Source: Pedosphaera sp.
GTDB lineage: Bacteria; Verrucomicrobiota; Verrucomicrobiia; Limisphaerales; UBA1096
Reading direction: 5' to 3'
Assembly (NCBI GenBank): GCA_022451065.1
Contig: JAKUOU010000002.1
Location: forward strand, 2,262 to 38,057
DNA: 35,796 nt
Shown: piece after piece, positions 1 through 9,600 of the stretch
Numbering within the stretch: the stretch's first letter is position 1
How the letters are laid out: the number at the start of each line of letters is the position of its first letter
Made by a program: the position numbers and the translations under genes
The notes under the pieces: model-generated
Told to the model about the DNA's origin: nothing
Seen by the model: the letters and a program-made list of their open reading frames with translations, nothing else
Database searches by the model: none

Positions 1-1639
1 CCAAACCGGTGGCGTGAATTCCGCCCTTTTTGTGAAAGCGCTGCGCGACAAGAATCCGCGTGTCCGATTGCAGGCCGTCATCGGCCTGGCCCGGCTTGGG
101 AACCCACACAAGTCCCTGCTCAACATTGCGGCGGAACCGGTCGACAACTCGCCGAAGAATCGAGTTTATGCCAATAACAAGATCATCCCGCACATCGCTC
201 GAAAGGCACTGGTGGAAACCGGTGCGGCGCAAATCTGCCTCGACGGCATTGCCAACGAACAAACCCAACAGGCCGCGCTGGCCGCGCTGCAGGAAATGCA
301 CAACACCAAAGCGGTCGACGGCCTGATCCAAAAACTGCAGGAGACGACAAATGCACCGCTCAATACCGCAATACTTGCCGCACTAGGCCGGCTGTATCAC
401 GTCGATAAACGGTGGACCGGCAAACGCTGGTGGTCCACACGGCCTGACGACAGGGGACCCTACTTTGAACCAGTTCAATGGGAGGCTTCTCCTCGCATCC
501 GCGCGGCGATCAAGACCGGATTCGATCAGCTCAGTATCAGCTACAAGCCGCAGGTTATTGCCAGTTTGAAGTTCAATCGCATCGACCCAGCCGCGCTGGG
601 CATCGACACCAATATCGACGAGGCGCTGGCGTTCATTGCCTCGGCCTCGCTCGGCACCATTGCCATCGAACCGCTTCGCAAGGCGGCACTCGATCGTGAC
701 CGTGATACGAAGGTTCGCTCCGAAGCCTTCAACTCGCTTGGCCGGATCACCGGCAACGAGGCGTTCAACACGCAGTTGTCCATCATCAGCGAATGGCAAC
801 AGCACAGTGCCGATCAAAAAAGTTTCGCTCCAACTTTGCGGGAGTTCATTTACGAACCGAGCCACCTTGGCCGTCCGAAGGTGTTGCGCGATGCCGCGCG
901 CAAACAAAAAGGCGCAGCCAAGGTCGTCACGTACCGGATCGCGCTGCAACTCGAGCAGTCACCGCTGGCCAATGATTACCTTCGCAGGATAATGGTCGAT
1001 ATCATCCGTCGCGGATCCAAGAACGTCGAGTTGTTGACCGCCATCGCCGACTCCGGCTTAGTCGGTCATCGTGAATTGGTGGCAACCGCCGCCAAGTCTA
1101 AAGATGCCGCCTTGGCCAAGGTTGCAAAGGCCACATTGGCCAAGCTGAACGTCATCCCAGCAGACGACAAGCGGCGTATTGTTCAACTCGGCCACAACGA
1201 AGCCACCGCACTGCTGTTGCAAGCCAAAGGTGATGCCACACTTGGCAGCCAGTTGTTTGCCCGACAGGCCTGCATCGCCTGCCACACCACCTCACAGGAT
1301 CAACCGCAGAAAGGTCCCTACCTCGGCGACGCTGGCAAAAAATGGAAGCGCGCCGACCTGATCCAATCCATCCTCAAGCCAAGCGCCGTGGTCTCACAGG
1401 GATTCCAGACACAGTGGTTCGAGTTGAAAAACGGCACAACGTTGGAGGGTTTTGTGACCGGCGAAAAGGATGGTGTCGTCGATCTGCGCAACATCGCTGG
1501 AATCGTGCAGAATTTTAACCGATCGAACGTGGCCAAAAGTGGCACGCGCGCGACTTCGATGATGCCGGAGGGCCTGGCTGCCGGCTTGACCGTCAACGAA
1601 ATGGCCAGCCTGATAGACTACCTGCAGTCACTCAAATAG
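1..1639 (+). CDS. PVC-type HEAT-repeat/cytochrome c protein, C-terminal part
   Basis: This is the C-terminal part of a large secreted or periplasmic protein that runs in from beyond the left edge; the frame is open upstream of the GTG at 14, so that codon is not a real start. Residues 1-400 of the visible part are alpha-helical repeats of HEAT type (for example PRVRLQAVIGLARLG). A single c-type heme site, CIACH, starts at about residue 420 and is followed by the conserved tail of the Planctomycete/Verrucomicrobium heme-binding domain (TIGR02603-like), ending in a helix like SLIDYLQSLK. The 1279-aa protein at 6627-10466 has the same C-terminal order. The role is probably electron transfer linked to a missing N-terminal dehydrogenase-like domain; the substrate is unknown. 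The gene faces hflC tail to tail. Confidence 0.88.
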   Translation, partial: QTGGVNSALFVKALRDKNPRVRLQAVIGLARLGNPHKSLLNIAAEPVDNSPKNRVYANNKIIPHIARKALVETGAAQICLDGIANEQTQQAALAALQEMHNTKAVDGLIQKLQETTNAPLNTAILAALGRLYHVDKRWTGKRWWSTRPDDRGPYFEPVQWEASPRIRAAIKTGFDQLSISYKPQVIASLKFNRIDPAALGIDTNIDEALAFIASASLGTIAIEPLRKAALDRDRDTKVRSEAFNSLGRITGNEAFNTQLSIISEWQQHSADQKSFAPTLREFIYEPSHLGRPKVLRDAARKQKGAAKVVTYRIALQLEQSPLANDYLRRIMVDIIRRGSKNVELLTAIADSGLVGHRELVATAAKSKDAALAKVAKATLAKLNVIPADDKRRIVQLGHNEATALLLQAKGDATLGSQLFARQACIACHTTSQDQPQKGPYLGDAGKKWKRADLIQSILKPSAVVSQGFQTQWFELKNGTTLEGFVTGEKDGVVDLRNIAGIVQNFNRSNVAKSGTRATSMMPEGLAAGLTVNEMASLIDYLQSLK

Positions 1640-1642
1640 CCT

Positions 1643-1659
1643 TTGGCCAAGCGCTTGGC
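1643..1659. repeat. Compound palindrome TTGGCCAA + GCCAAGCGCTTGGC
   Basis: Two overlapping perfect palindromes, the 8-bp TTGGCCAA and the 14-bp GCCAAGCGCTTGGC, fill the gap between the two convergent genes. The second could fold as a short hairpin for either transcript but has no U tract. It is one copy of the window-wide TTGGCCAA family. CCAAGCGCTTGG recurs at about 7421 inside a gene and near 26916 between genes. Confidence 0.7.
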
Positions 1660-2637
1660 TTATTCTTTAGCGGGGGCGGATTGCTTCAGATAGCGGAAGA
1701 AGTCCGAATCGGTGGAGAAAATAAGAGTATCCTCCTTGGACAGCGTGTTCTCAAAAGTCTCCATGGTCTTGAGGAACTCGTAAAACTCACGTGACTCGGC
1801 GCTTTGATTGAATGCATCAGCGTAGATTTTAACCGCCTCGGCATCGGCTTTGCCCTTGATTTGCTGCTGCTCCAAATAGGCTCCAGATGTAATTGTTTTT
1901 AACTCCCTTTGCTGTGTCCCCAAGATCTTGGCTGCCTCGCCGTCGCCCTCGGAACGGAACTTGGAGGCAATCCGAGAGCGCTCGGAAATCATGCGCTCAA
2001 AAATCTTCAACCGAACCTCTTGGGAGTAGTTGATCCGCTTGAACCGGAAATCGAGCAACTCGATGCCGAACTCCTCCTTTAGATTCGGCCCGGCATTGTC
2101 CAAAACCTGCTGCGCCAGAGCCGAACGGCCCTGATTGAATGGCTTTAACTGGGATTCGTCATCAAGCACATTGGCCTCGGGGATAACCGCCTCGCGCTGC
2201 CTTGAGCGGATGACCTCCACGAGGTCGTTCGCCGCCACAACTATCCTTGCCTCACCATCGAGAATATCGTCGAGGCGCGACTGGGCACCAGATTCATTCC
2301 GCACTTTCTCGAAGAAAAGCTTGGCATCAACAATACGCCAGCGGGCGTAGGTGTCGATGAAGACGAAGAGCTTGTCCTTGGTGGTCACCTGGTTGGGAGC
2401 GCCGTCCCACTCGAGGTATCGTTTCTCAAACGCATGCACTTCGTTGATGAATGGATAACGGAATTTAAGACCCGCTTCTTCCTTACCTGGACCATTGATT
2501 GGACCGCGGACAATCTTGCCAAACTGTGTAACAAACACCTGCTTTGTTTCGTCGACGATATATACCGACGATGAAACCAAGAGGAACACGATGAAAAGCA
2601 GGATGCCGATGAATACTGAGGTAAATTGCTTAAACAT
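1660..2637 (-). CDS. hflC: HflC, SPFH-family FtsH modulator
   Basis: This is a subunit of the HflKC membrane complex that surrounds and restrains the FtsH protease. A single N-terminal membrane anchor (about residues 7-28, FIGILLFIVFLLV) is followed by the SPFH/prohibitin domain (about 30-210) and a charged helical tail typical of HflC. The 325-aa length is usual. The ATG at 2637 shares its A with the TGA of hflK (TGATG), and GGAGG lies 7 nt upstream, one of the few good Shine-Dalgarno sites in the window. The track start at 2640 is a GTG one codon earlier. Its place directly after hflK is the standard order; ftsH itself is not in the window. Confidence 0.95.
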   Translation of the reverse strand: MFKQFTSVFIGILLFIVFLLVSSSVYIVDETKQVFVTQFGKIVRGPINGPGKEEAGLKFRYPFINEVHAFEKRYLEWDGAPNQVTTKDKLFVFIDTYARWRIVDAKLFFEKVRNESGAQSRLDDILDGEARIVVAANDLVEVIRSRQREAVIPEANVLDDESQLKPFNQGRSALAQQVLDNAGPNLKEEFGIELLDFRFKRINYSQEVRLKIFERMISERSRIASKFRSEGDGEAAKILGTQQRELKTITSGAYLEQQQIKGKADAEAVKIYADAFNQSAESREFYEFLKTMETFENTLSKEDTLIFSTDSDFFRYLKQSAPAKE

Positions 2638-3659
2638 CACTTGGCCTCCTGATTAAGGTTTAACAGTGGAAGCAGCCCTTTGGCATCTTGATCCATGATG
2701 ACCTTGCGGGGGCCCTGCTCCACGACAACCCCCCCCTTGCCGTCATCTCTCTGTTGCGTAGCAAGAACCTTGCCGATAGTCTCAAGGTAGATTCGTTTTC
2801 GAGTAACTTCGGGCGCCTTTTGGTAAGCGCTGAAAACCTGCTTGAACAGATCCGCATCACCCTGGGCCCGATTGACGCGCTCAACAGCATAACCCTTGGC
2901 TTCCTCAATTGTTTTCTCAGCCTCACCGCTCGACTTGGGAATGATCTTGTTATAATCAGCCTGAGCCTTGTTGATCATCGAGGAGCGTTCCTGCTGGGCC
3001 TCGTTGACGTCGTTCCATGATTCCTTGACAGCTTCAGGCGGATTGACGTCCTGCAGGATCACCTTGTCGAGCTTGATTCCCAATTCATACTGGTTGGCCA
3101 AGGACTGCAACTTGTCCTTCACCTCCTGCTGGATCTCGCTACGCCCCGAGGTGAGCACCTCGTTGATCGTACGATCCCCCACAACCTCGCTCATGACCGC
3201 CTCGTTCATGGCGCGGAATGTCTCAACCGCGTTCCGTACCTTGAATAGATGATTGTAGGAATCGGAAACCACATACTGCGTAGACCATTGTACATCAGCG
3301 ATGTTGAGGTCGCCGCTGACAATGAGGGATGCATCAGCCTGGTCGCGACTCCTTGGCGAATAACGGGTACGGGTCCCGGCAGCTTGAGTGGCGAATCCAA
3401 ACTCCAGTTTTTTCACCGTGGTGACCTCGACGTGTGTAACCTTGTCAATGTTAAACGGTAACTTGAAGTGCAGGCCCTGCTCGGTCACCGGTTGGCCAGT
3501 GAACTTGCCCAGACGCTGAACGATTGCCTCCTCCCGGGGATCGACCTTGTAAAAACAGGTCATCACCCCGACGCCGACCAGCACCACCACAACCCCGCCG
3601 ATGATCAACTTGTTGATGGCAGCCGGGTTAATTCTTATTTCGTTCGGAAAATCAACCAT
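2637..3659 (-). CDS. hflK: HflK, SPFH-family FtsH modulator
   Basis: This is the partner of HflC in the inner-membrane complex that controls FtsH proteolysis. It has one transmembrane segment (about residues 18-35, LIIGGVVVVLVGVGVM) and then an SPFH domain containing DPREEAIVQRLGKF, where the ring fold starts. A long helical region rich in Glu, Lys and Ala follows (about 215-290). At 340 aa it is slightly shorter than proteobacterial HflK because it lacks the Gly-rich N-terminal tail. It lies 45 bp after the symporter gene on the same strand, so it could be read from the sulfatase/symporter transcript, although its function is housekeeping. Its stop codon overlaps the hflC start. Confidence 0.95.
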   Translation of the reverse strand: MVDFPNEIRINPAAINKLIIGGVVVVLVGVGVMTCFYKVDPREEAIVQRLGKFTGQPVTEQGLHFKLPFNIDKVTHVEVTTVKKLEFGFATQAAGTRTRYSPRSRDQADASLIVSGDLNIADVQWSTQYVVSDSYNHLFKVRNAVETFRAMNEAVMSEVVGDRTINEVLTSGRSEIQQEVKDKLQSLANQYELGIKLDKVILQDVNPPEAVKESWNDVNEAQQERSSMINKAQADYNKIIPKSSGEAEKTIEEAKGYAVERVNRAQGDADLFKQVFSAYQKAPEVTRKRIYLETIGKVLATQQRDDGKGGVVVEQGPRKVIMDQDAKGLLPLLNLNQEAK

Positions 3660-3704
3660 AGATCGAAAGAGGGAGTCTGGTGCCGCGGAGAGTCGGTTGC
3701 AAGT

Positions 3705-5297
3705 TTAACTGTTCTTCCTCCCAACAACCCTCGAGGCACCCAGTCCGATGATAAAGATCGACAGTGTGCCAACGACCGTGATCATGTTCGCGTGGAACGG
3801 ACTACGCAGCCACCCCAAATCGCCCTCCATCTCCGGCGTAAAAGTCATCCACAGGATCACCAGCAGGCCAATTGTCGCGCCGACGGCTGCCCCGGCGTTG
3901 TTGGCACGGCGACTGATGAAACCCAGCAGGAACAGCCCCAGCATGCCGCCGGCAAACACGCCGCTAATCTTCCACCACGCATCGAGAATGCTTTGCACGC
4001 CCATCATTGCAAGAGCAACGCCGGTGCCAATGCCCCCCCACACAACCGTCATTACCCGCAGGAAAAACAGGCTCTGCGCCTCGTCGGCGTCTGGCCTGAA
4101 CCAGCGCCGATAAAAGTCCTGCAGCGCGATGGTCGACGAACTGTTTAGGCTGGTGTCGATGCTACTCATCGCGGCGGCGAACAATGCGGCAATCAACAAT
4201 CCGGCCAGGCCAACCGGCATTTGGTTGGCGATAAAATGCGGCAACACCCTGTCGCCGTAATCGCCTGGCTGCATGCCACTGGCCAGGCGCTTGGCCTCAG
4301 TTAAGGCCTCGAGCGAGTCCTTGGTTAAGCCGGGGAATTGATCCGTAACCAGTTCACTCGCTTTGGCCAATTTTACTTCCTCCAGTAACCCAGGATTCAC
4401 CTGATAATAGGAAAACAGAATTGACCCGATGAAAAAGAACATCAACGCCACTGGCATATACATCAGCGCACCCATCCACACTGAGCGACCGGCCGCCTTC
4501 TCGGAGTTGGCGGCGTGGTAGCGTTGAACAAAATTTTGGTCGATTCCGAAGTTGGTTAGGTTAATGAAAATACCGTAGAATAAAACCACCCAGAAGGTCG
4601 ACTCGGCCAGACTTGGCCCGAAGTCGCCCAAGCTGAACTTGTCCGCCTCAATGGCCAAACTCATCGCCTGCCCCGCCCCCTCCGGCATGCCGGAAAGAAT
4701 TAGGATCACCACCACTGCGGCTCCAAGGGTTAGGATGACGCTCTGGATGGCGTCGGTCCAAATCACCGCCTCGATGCCGCCCATCAGCGTGTACAGCGTC
4801 ACGGCGAAGCCGGAGACAATGATGATCGTCGCGATGTCCCAGCCGGTCAGCGCGTGCAACCCCACCGCCACGCCAAACATGATTGTCCCCACGCGGGAAA
4901 CCTGTGTGAGAAGATAACAGACGACCGCATATACCCGTGCCCAGGCACCAAAACGCTTTTCCAGATGCTCATACGCCGACAGGCCGGCGTGTCGGCGGTA
5001 AAACGGCACAAACCACTTCACGGCGATGAACGCCGCGATCGGGAGCGACAGGCTGAAAACAAAACTGTTCCAATTGGAACCATACGCCTTGCCCGGCACA
5101 CCGATAAACGTGTTGCTACTGAGATAAGTGCCGAAGATCGACAGCCCGCACACCCAGCCGGGCAACGAGCGGTTAGCCACCGTGAAGCCCTCAACCGTTC
5201 CGCTGCGTTTTCGAAAGTAAAACCCCGAGCCGATCAATAGCGCGAAGTAAATAAAAAGGACGACAAGGTCCGGGGTTCGCAACGCGGCCAGTGTCAT
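3705..5297 (-). CDS. Sodium:solute symporter (SSS family)
   Basis: This multi-pass inner-membrane transporter belongs to the SSS family (SLC5 type), which takes up sugars, sugar acids or other small solutes with Na+. About 13 hydrophobic segments are visible, with family blocks FTVANRSLPGWVCGLSIFG near the N-terminus, LYTLMGGIEAVIWTDAIQ in the middle, and LFAAAMSSIDTSLNSSSTI later on. The start is moved to the ATG at 5297, which overlaps the sulfatase stop as ATGA; the track's longer start adds a 22-residue Arg-rich stretch unlike the family. Length is 530 aa. Coupling to the sulfatase suggests that it imports the desulfated product; the substrate is inferred, not shown. Confidence 0.92.
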   Translation of the reverse strand: MTLAALRTPDLVVLFIYFALLIGSGFYFRKRSGTVEGFTVANRSLPGWVCGLSIFGTYLSSNTFIGVPGKAYGSNWNSFVFSLSLPIAAFIAVKWFVPFYRRHAGLSAYEHLEKRFGAWARVYAVVCYLLTQVSRVGTIMFGVAVGLHALTGWDIATIIIVSGFAVTLYTLMGGIEAVIWTDAIQSVILTLGAAVVVILILSGMPEGAGQAMSLAIEADKFSLGDFGPSLAESTFWVVLFYGIFINLTNFGIDQNFVQRYHAANSEKAAGRSVWMGALMYMPVALMFFFIGSILFSYYQVNPGLLEEVKLAKASELVTDQFPGLTKDSLEALTEAKRLASGMQPGDYGDRVLPHFIANQMPVGLAGLLIAALFAAAMSSIDTSLNSSSTIALQDFYRRWFRPDADEAQSLFFLRVMTVVWGGIGTGVALAMMGVQSILDAWWKISGVFAGGMLGLFLLGFISRRANNAGAAVGATIGLLVILWMTFTPEMEGDLGWLRSPFHANMITVVGTLSIFIIGLGASRVVGRKNS

Positions 5298-6619
5298 TTG
5301 TTGAGGCTTGCGGAGTCGTAGTCCGGTTGCGACATGGCACCGGTTTCGACGTCGCGCTTCCACGCCGCAAGCGCGGCCGCCATGCGCTTGGCCCGTGCGG
5401 GATGCCGCTTGGCTAGGCTCATCGACTCGCCGGGGTCATCCTCCAAGTTGAACAGCCCGCCCTTTTGGCCGGCCACGAACTTCCATTGGCCGTCGCGGTG
5501 CGCTTGGCCTTTCCAGAAAAACTGCCGTTGGCCAAGCGAGCCGTCGCCATACAACACCGGCCGCAGACTAACGCCATCAAGCGCGTGCCCCTTGGGTGCC
5601 TTGGCCCCGGCCAGGTCCAGCATTGTTGGCATGAGGTCCAGCGAGATGACCATCTCGTCGCTCACCTGACCCGGCGCGATTCTGCCCGGCCACCAGGCGA
5701 TACCTGGTACGCGGTGACCACCTTCCCATACCGTCCCCTTTTTGCCGCGCAACGGAAAACGGTAGCCCTCCGGGCCACCCATATAGGCATGACCGTTGTC
5801 GGAGCAGAAAATCACGAGTGTGTTTTTCTCGAGCTTCAACTCGATCAACTTGTCGAGCACCTGGCCGACGCACTCGTCCATCGCGGTCATCATCTGGACG
5901 TAGGCTTCCTCGACCGGGGTTTTCTTTTTACCTCGATCCTTTTTCGGGCCGCGCTGGACAGGGCTGTCCGGCCCTTGGAATGGCGAGTGCACCGCCTCAT
6001 GCGCCACGTACAGGCAGAACGGCTTGGCCTTGTTTACGTCTATAAACCGCAGCGCGTGCCTCGTAATCAGATGCGTCGAGTAGCCCTCCTCCTTTACTGT
6101 CTTCAAGCCGTCCCACCAGTCGTACACCTCCATCCGGTCGTAATGCGAAAGGTAATCGATGTTGCCACTAACGAACCCGCGAAACTCGTTGAAGCCGTGG
6201 TGCATCGGATTGAATTTTTTACGGTAGCCAAGATGCCACTTGCCAAAAATAGCCGAGGTGTAGCCTGCCTGCGCCAGCAGCTCCGGGAACGTATGCTCAC
6301 TCGGCCACAGTCCGCGATGGTGATCCGGCACCTTCGGGTCGGCGTTGATGACCGACGGCACGCCGGCGCGTTCCTGATAGCGGCCGGTCAGCAAACCGGC
6401 GCGCGTCGGGCTGCACACCACGCCACTCGAGTGGTAGTCGGAGAAGCGCATCCCCTCGCGGGCCATGCGATCGAGGTGCGGCGTCTTGAGCCAGCCACCG
6501 TATGCACTGGTCGCGTTGTAGCCCATGTCATCGGCCATGATGACGACGAAGTTCGGCTTGGCGGCGTTGGCACTCAATAACGCCAGCATCGTGCAAATCA
6601 GGCTGATGGTTTTTTTCAT
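5294..6619 (-). CDS. Secreted sulfatase (type I, formylglycine)
   Basis: This type I sulfatase should hydrolyse sulfate esters, probably of a polysaccharide. MKKTISLICTMLALLSANA is a signal peptide, so the ATG at 6619 is preferred over the track start ten codons upstream. After it come the metal-binding block MADDMGYN and CSPTR at about residue 69, whose Cys is converted to formylglycine. The later FGKWHLG, SDNGH and GGHRVPGI blocks are also typical of the family. Length is 441 aa. The start lies 7 nt after the stop of the 1279-aa cytochrome protein, and the stop overlaps the symporter start, so the three are almost certainly one operon. The maturase for the Cys is not in the window. Confidence 0.94.
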   Translation of the reverse strand: MKKTISLICTMLALLSANAAKPNFVVIMADDMGYNATSAYGGWLKTPHLDRMAREGMRFSDYHSSGVVCSPTRAGLLTGRYQERAGVPSVINADPKVPDHHRGLWPSEHTFPELLAQAGYTSAIFGKWHLGYRKKFNPMHHGFNEFRGFVSGNIDYLSHYDRMEVYDWWDGLKTVKEEGYSTHLITRHALRFIDVNKAKPFCLYVAHEAVHSPFQGPDSPVQRGPKKDRGKKKTPVEEAYVQMMTAMDECVGQVLDKLIELKLEKNTLVIFCSDNGHAYMGGPEGYRFPLRGKKGTVWEGGHRVPGIAWWPGRIAPGQVSDEMVISLDLMPTMLDLAGAKAPKGHALDGVSLRPVLYGDGSLGQRQFFWKGQAHRDGQWKFVAGQKGGLFNLEDDPGESMSLAKRHPARAKRMAAALAAWKRDVETGAMSQPDYDSASLNK

Positions 6620-6626
6620 CGCAGAA

Positions 6627-9600
6627 TCAGTTGCGGCCCTGCTGGACAAGGAACCGAATTAAATCGCGCAATTGTCCGCGCTTCAAACCCGCAGTGAGCC
6701 CAGCCGGCATGGCGCTGCCAATCTGAGCCTGTGAACGAACCTGATCGTGCGGAATTTGAATCGTCCCCGGCTGGCTGAGCGGTCGAAGCAAAATATCCTT
6801 CGAGCGCGACCGCTGCTCGTAGCCCTGATGAATCGTTCCCGACCGGGTAGTGACCTGCATCAGGCTGAAGCCCTCCTTCACGTGACGCCCAGGCCACAGC
6901 ACCTCCTCGATGATCCTCTCCGTGCTGAGCGTGTTGCCGATGGTATCGAGTTCCGGCCCGATGAACGGAATGCCGTTATTTGTCGCCGGGCCGATTTTAT
7001 GGCACACCGCACAGCCGGCCGTCTGAAACGTTTGACGACCGTTCACTGTGTTGCCTTTGGTCGACTCCTTGGCCAGGGCAGCGACAAACTCCGCACTGTA
7101 AGCAGGCACCGTATTTTTAATGCCAGCCGTCTGGCTCAGGAAATTCATCAACTCAATCTCACTGCTGCCAAGCGATTGCAGCTTGGCCAAGGCTGCGGCC
7201 GCCGGCCCGGCCTCAAGTTTTCGCTTGGCCAAGGCAACCGTCAGCGCTCTGCCACCGCCCTCGCGTTTTAAAAACGGTGCCAGTATTCCAGCTGAATCCA
7301 CGCCGCCCACCAGCAATCGGGCACCGTGATCGGCGGCGGTGCTCATGCTAAGACGGCTCAGGCTGTCGAGCGCGGCCAGTTTCAGTTCCTCCGTCGCATC
7401 GCCGTAATCGATCAGTTTGGCCAAGCGCTTGGTGTCGTCGCCTCCCAACAAGCCGAGCGCTCGAACCGCAGCCAGGCGGATCGCCCCTACCGACTGGTTG
7501 TCATCTACCAACGAAGCGACATCATCGTGCAAATCCGCCACCTGCCATAGGCCGATCAGGCCTAGCGCCTGCTCGCTCAATTCAGCTTGGTCACTTCGCA
7601 ATGCCGAGCGGAGAACAGCAGCCAAGTCGCCTTCCGGCTTCACTCTGCGAGAGGCAGATGCGGTGTTCAGCGCAGCCAACGCCAAGGCGTGACTTTCCGC
7701 TGAACGGTGAAAGCCCGGCTCGAATATCGCTCGTAATTCCACCTCCCCACCAATGCCGGCGATGCCGGTGAAGATCCCGCGTCGCCCCTCTAAGCCAATC
7801 TCATCCGACTTTGCCAAGTCTATCAGCTTGGAAAGCATCGTTTTTGAACCCCCTTTTTCAAGCACGGCCGACAGTGCGCCAATGTTGTCTTTAAAATCCA
7901 AATCACCAGCGGTCAGTGCCGCCATCCAAACTGGTTCCTGATGACGCACCGCCTGCGTGAATGCGTAGTCAATCCACTTGTCGCGTGGATGCTTCATGAC
8001 CGCCAGCGCCGCGACCTTGATCGCCCCGGGATAAGGTGTTTGGCCGCATGCCAAGGCCGCCTCGAGCCGCACCTGCGGGTGGGGATCGTTCGCCCCCATT
8101 GCCAGCCACTCAACCGGCTTGGACAAGCGATCATGCCAACGGCCAACGATGCGTGCCGCGAAAGCCCGCGCCCGGTGGTCTTTCGCGCGCAAAACGCGCC
8201 GGAGCAATTGAGGTTGCACCGATTCGATGGTCGCACAAAGGGCCAGCGCCTCGAATTGATGCCGTTCAAACAACTTGTCGTCGTTTTCCAATCGAAGCGC
8301 CCAACGCACCGCCGCTTCGCCGACCTGCGACGAATCACGTTTACCTAACTCAAACTTGACCTGCTGGCGCGTCCAGCGCTCAGGCGACTTCAGTTGCTCA
8401 AGCAATTCCTCAATCGATTCTCCAACAATCTTTGGCTTAGGCGCAAGCAGACTGTCCTTGAGACTCATACGCCAGATTCGACCGTGGTGTAAATCACGCG
8501 TGGGATCCCGAAAGTAGTCATCCTGATGACAGATGATGGAGTTGTAAAAGTCGGCAATATAAATCGCGCCATCGGGGCCAATGCGAATATCAACCGGCCG
8601 AAAATTGCGGTGGCTCGACTTTAGCACCGGCTCCTTCCAATCGAGTTTAAAGCCGGAACCGTCCGGCATCAGCGCGAAGCGTTTTACAGTGTTTGACTTG
8701 AAATCATTCAACACAAATTGCCCCTGCATGGACTCCGGCAAGTGCCGGCCGTTGATCATCTCCACGCCACAATAGCCACCGGGATTTCCGATACGGTCCA
8801 GCCGCAATCGATGCTTCGCTGGAATCGATGCCGGCGTGAGATAAGAAATGCCACCAGCACCATCGACGACCAGAGACTGGCCCCAGTCGTCAAACACAAT
8901 GCCCCACGGATTCCCCGGCCCCATGAAGTCGTCGAGCAACCCGTGGAGTTGCAAACGACCGGGTCGCAATCGATACACCCCCGCTTGGTAAAGCGACGAC
9001 ACGCCCCACGGTGTTTCCACCCGTGACTCGATACCATCGCCTTGGCAGAAGAACAGCTCGCCGTCGGGGCTCCACGTAAACGAGTTGATCGCCTGATGCG
9101 TGTCGCCTGTGCCAAAGCCGCTCAGCAGGACTTGCCGCTCGTCTGCATGGCCGTCGTCATCAAGATCCCGTAGAAAAAGCAAATCGGTCGCCTGTCCCAC
9201 ATACACGCCACCATCGGCGGTCTCCAGCCCAGTTGGGATGTTGAGGCCGTCAGCAAACACCGTTGAGCGGTCGGCCTGGCCGTCACCGTCCGTATCGGTG
9301 AGTTGGATGATTTTGTCGTTGGGAATCTCGCCCGGCTTCAGGTGCGGATACGACCAGGTGCAGGCGACATACATCCGGCCCTTCGCGTCCCAGCGAATCG
9401 TGAGAGGATTGGCCACACCGTGTTTTTCCGACGCGAACAAATTCACGGCAAAGCCCTCCGCCGGCTTGAATGCTTTCAGTTCGTCCCCCGGAGAACTGGC
9501 CGGAGTTGGAGGGGGCAACTCAAGCTGCACCGCTACCTTCGGCTTGGACAAGCCCTTTGCCACCGCGGTCACGTTCGTCTCGGCTGCGGCAATCAGCACC

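Noticed and set aside
5465-6580. 371-aa plus-strand ORF opposite the first sulfatase
   Set aside because: Antisense to a sulfatase with all family motifs; the composition is Arg/His/Val-rich and no domain is seen.
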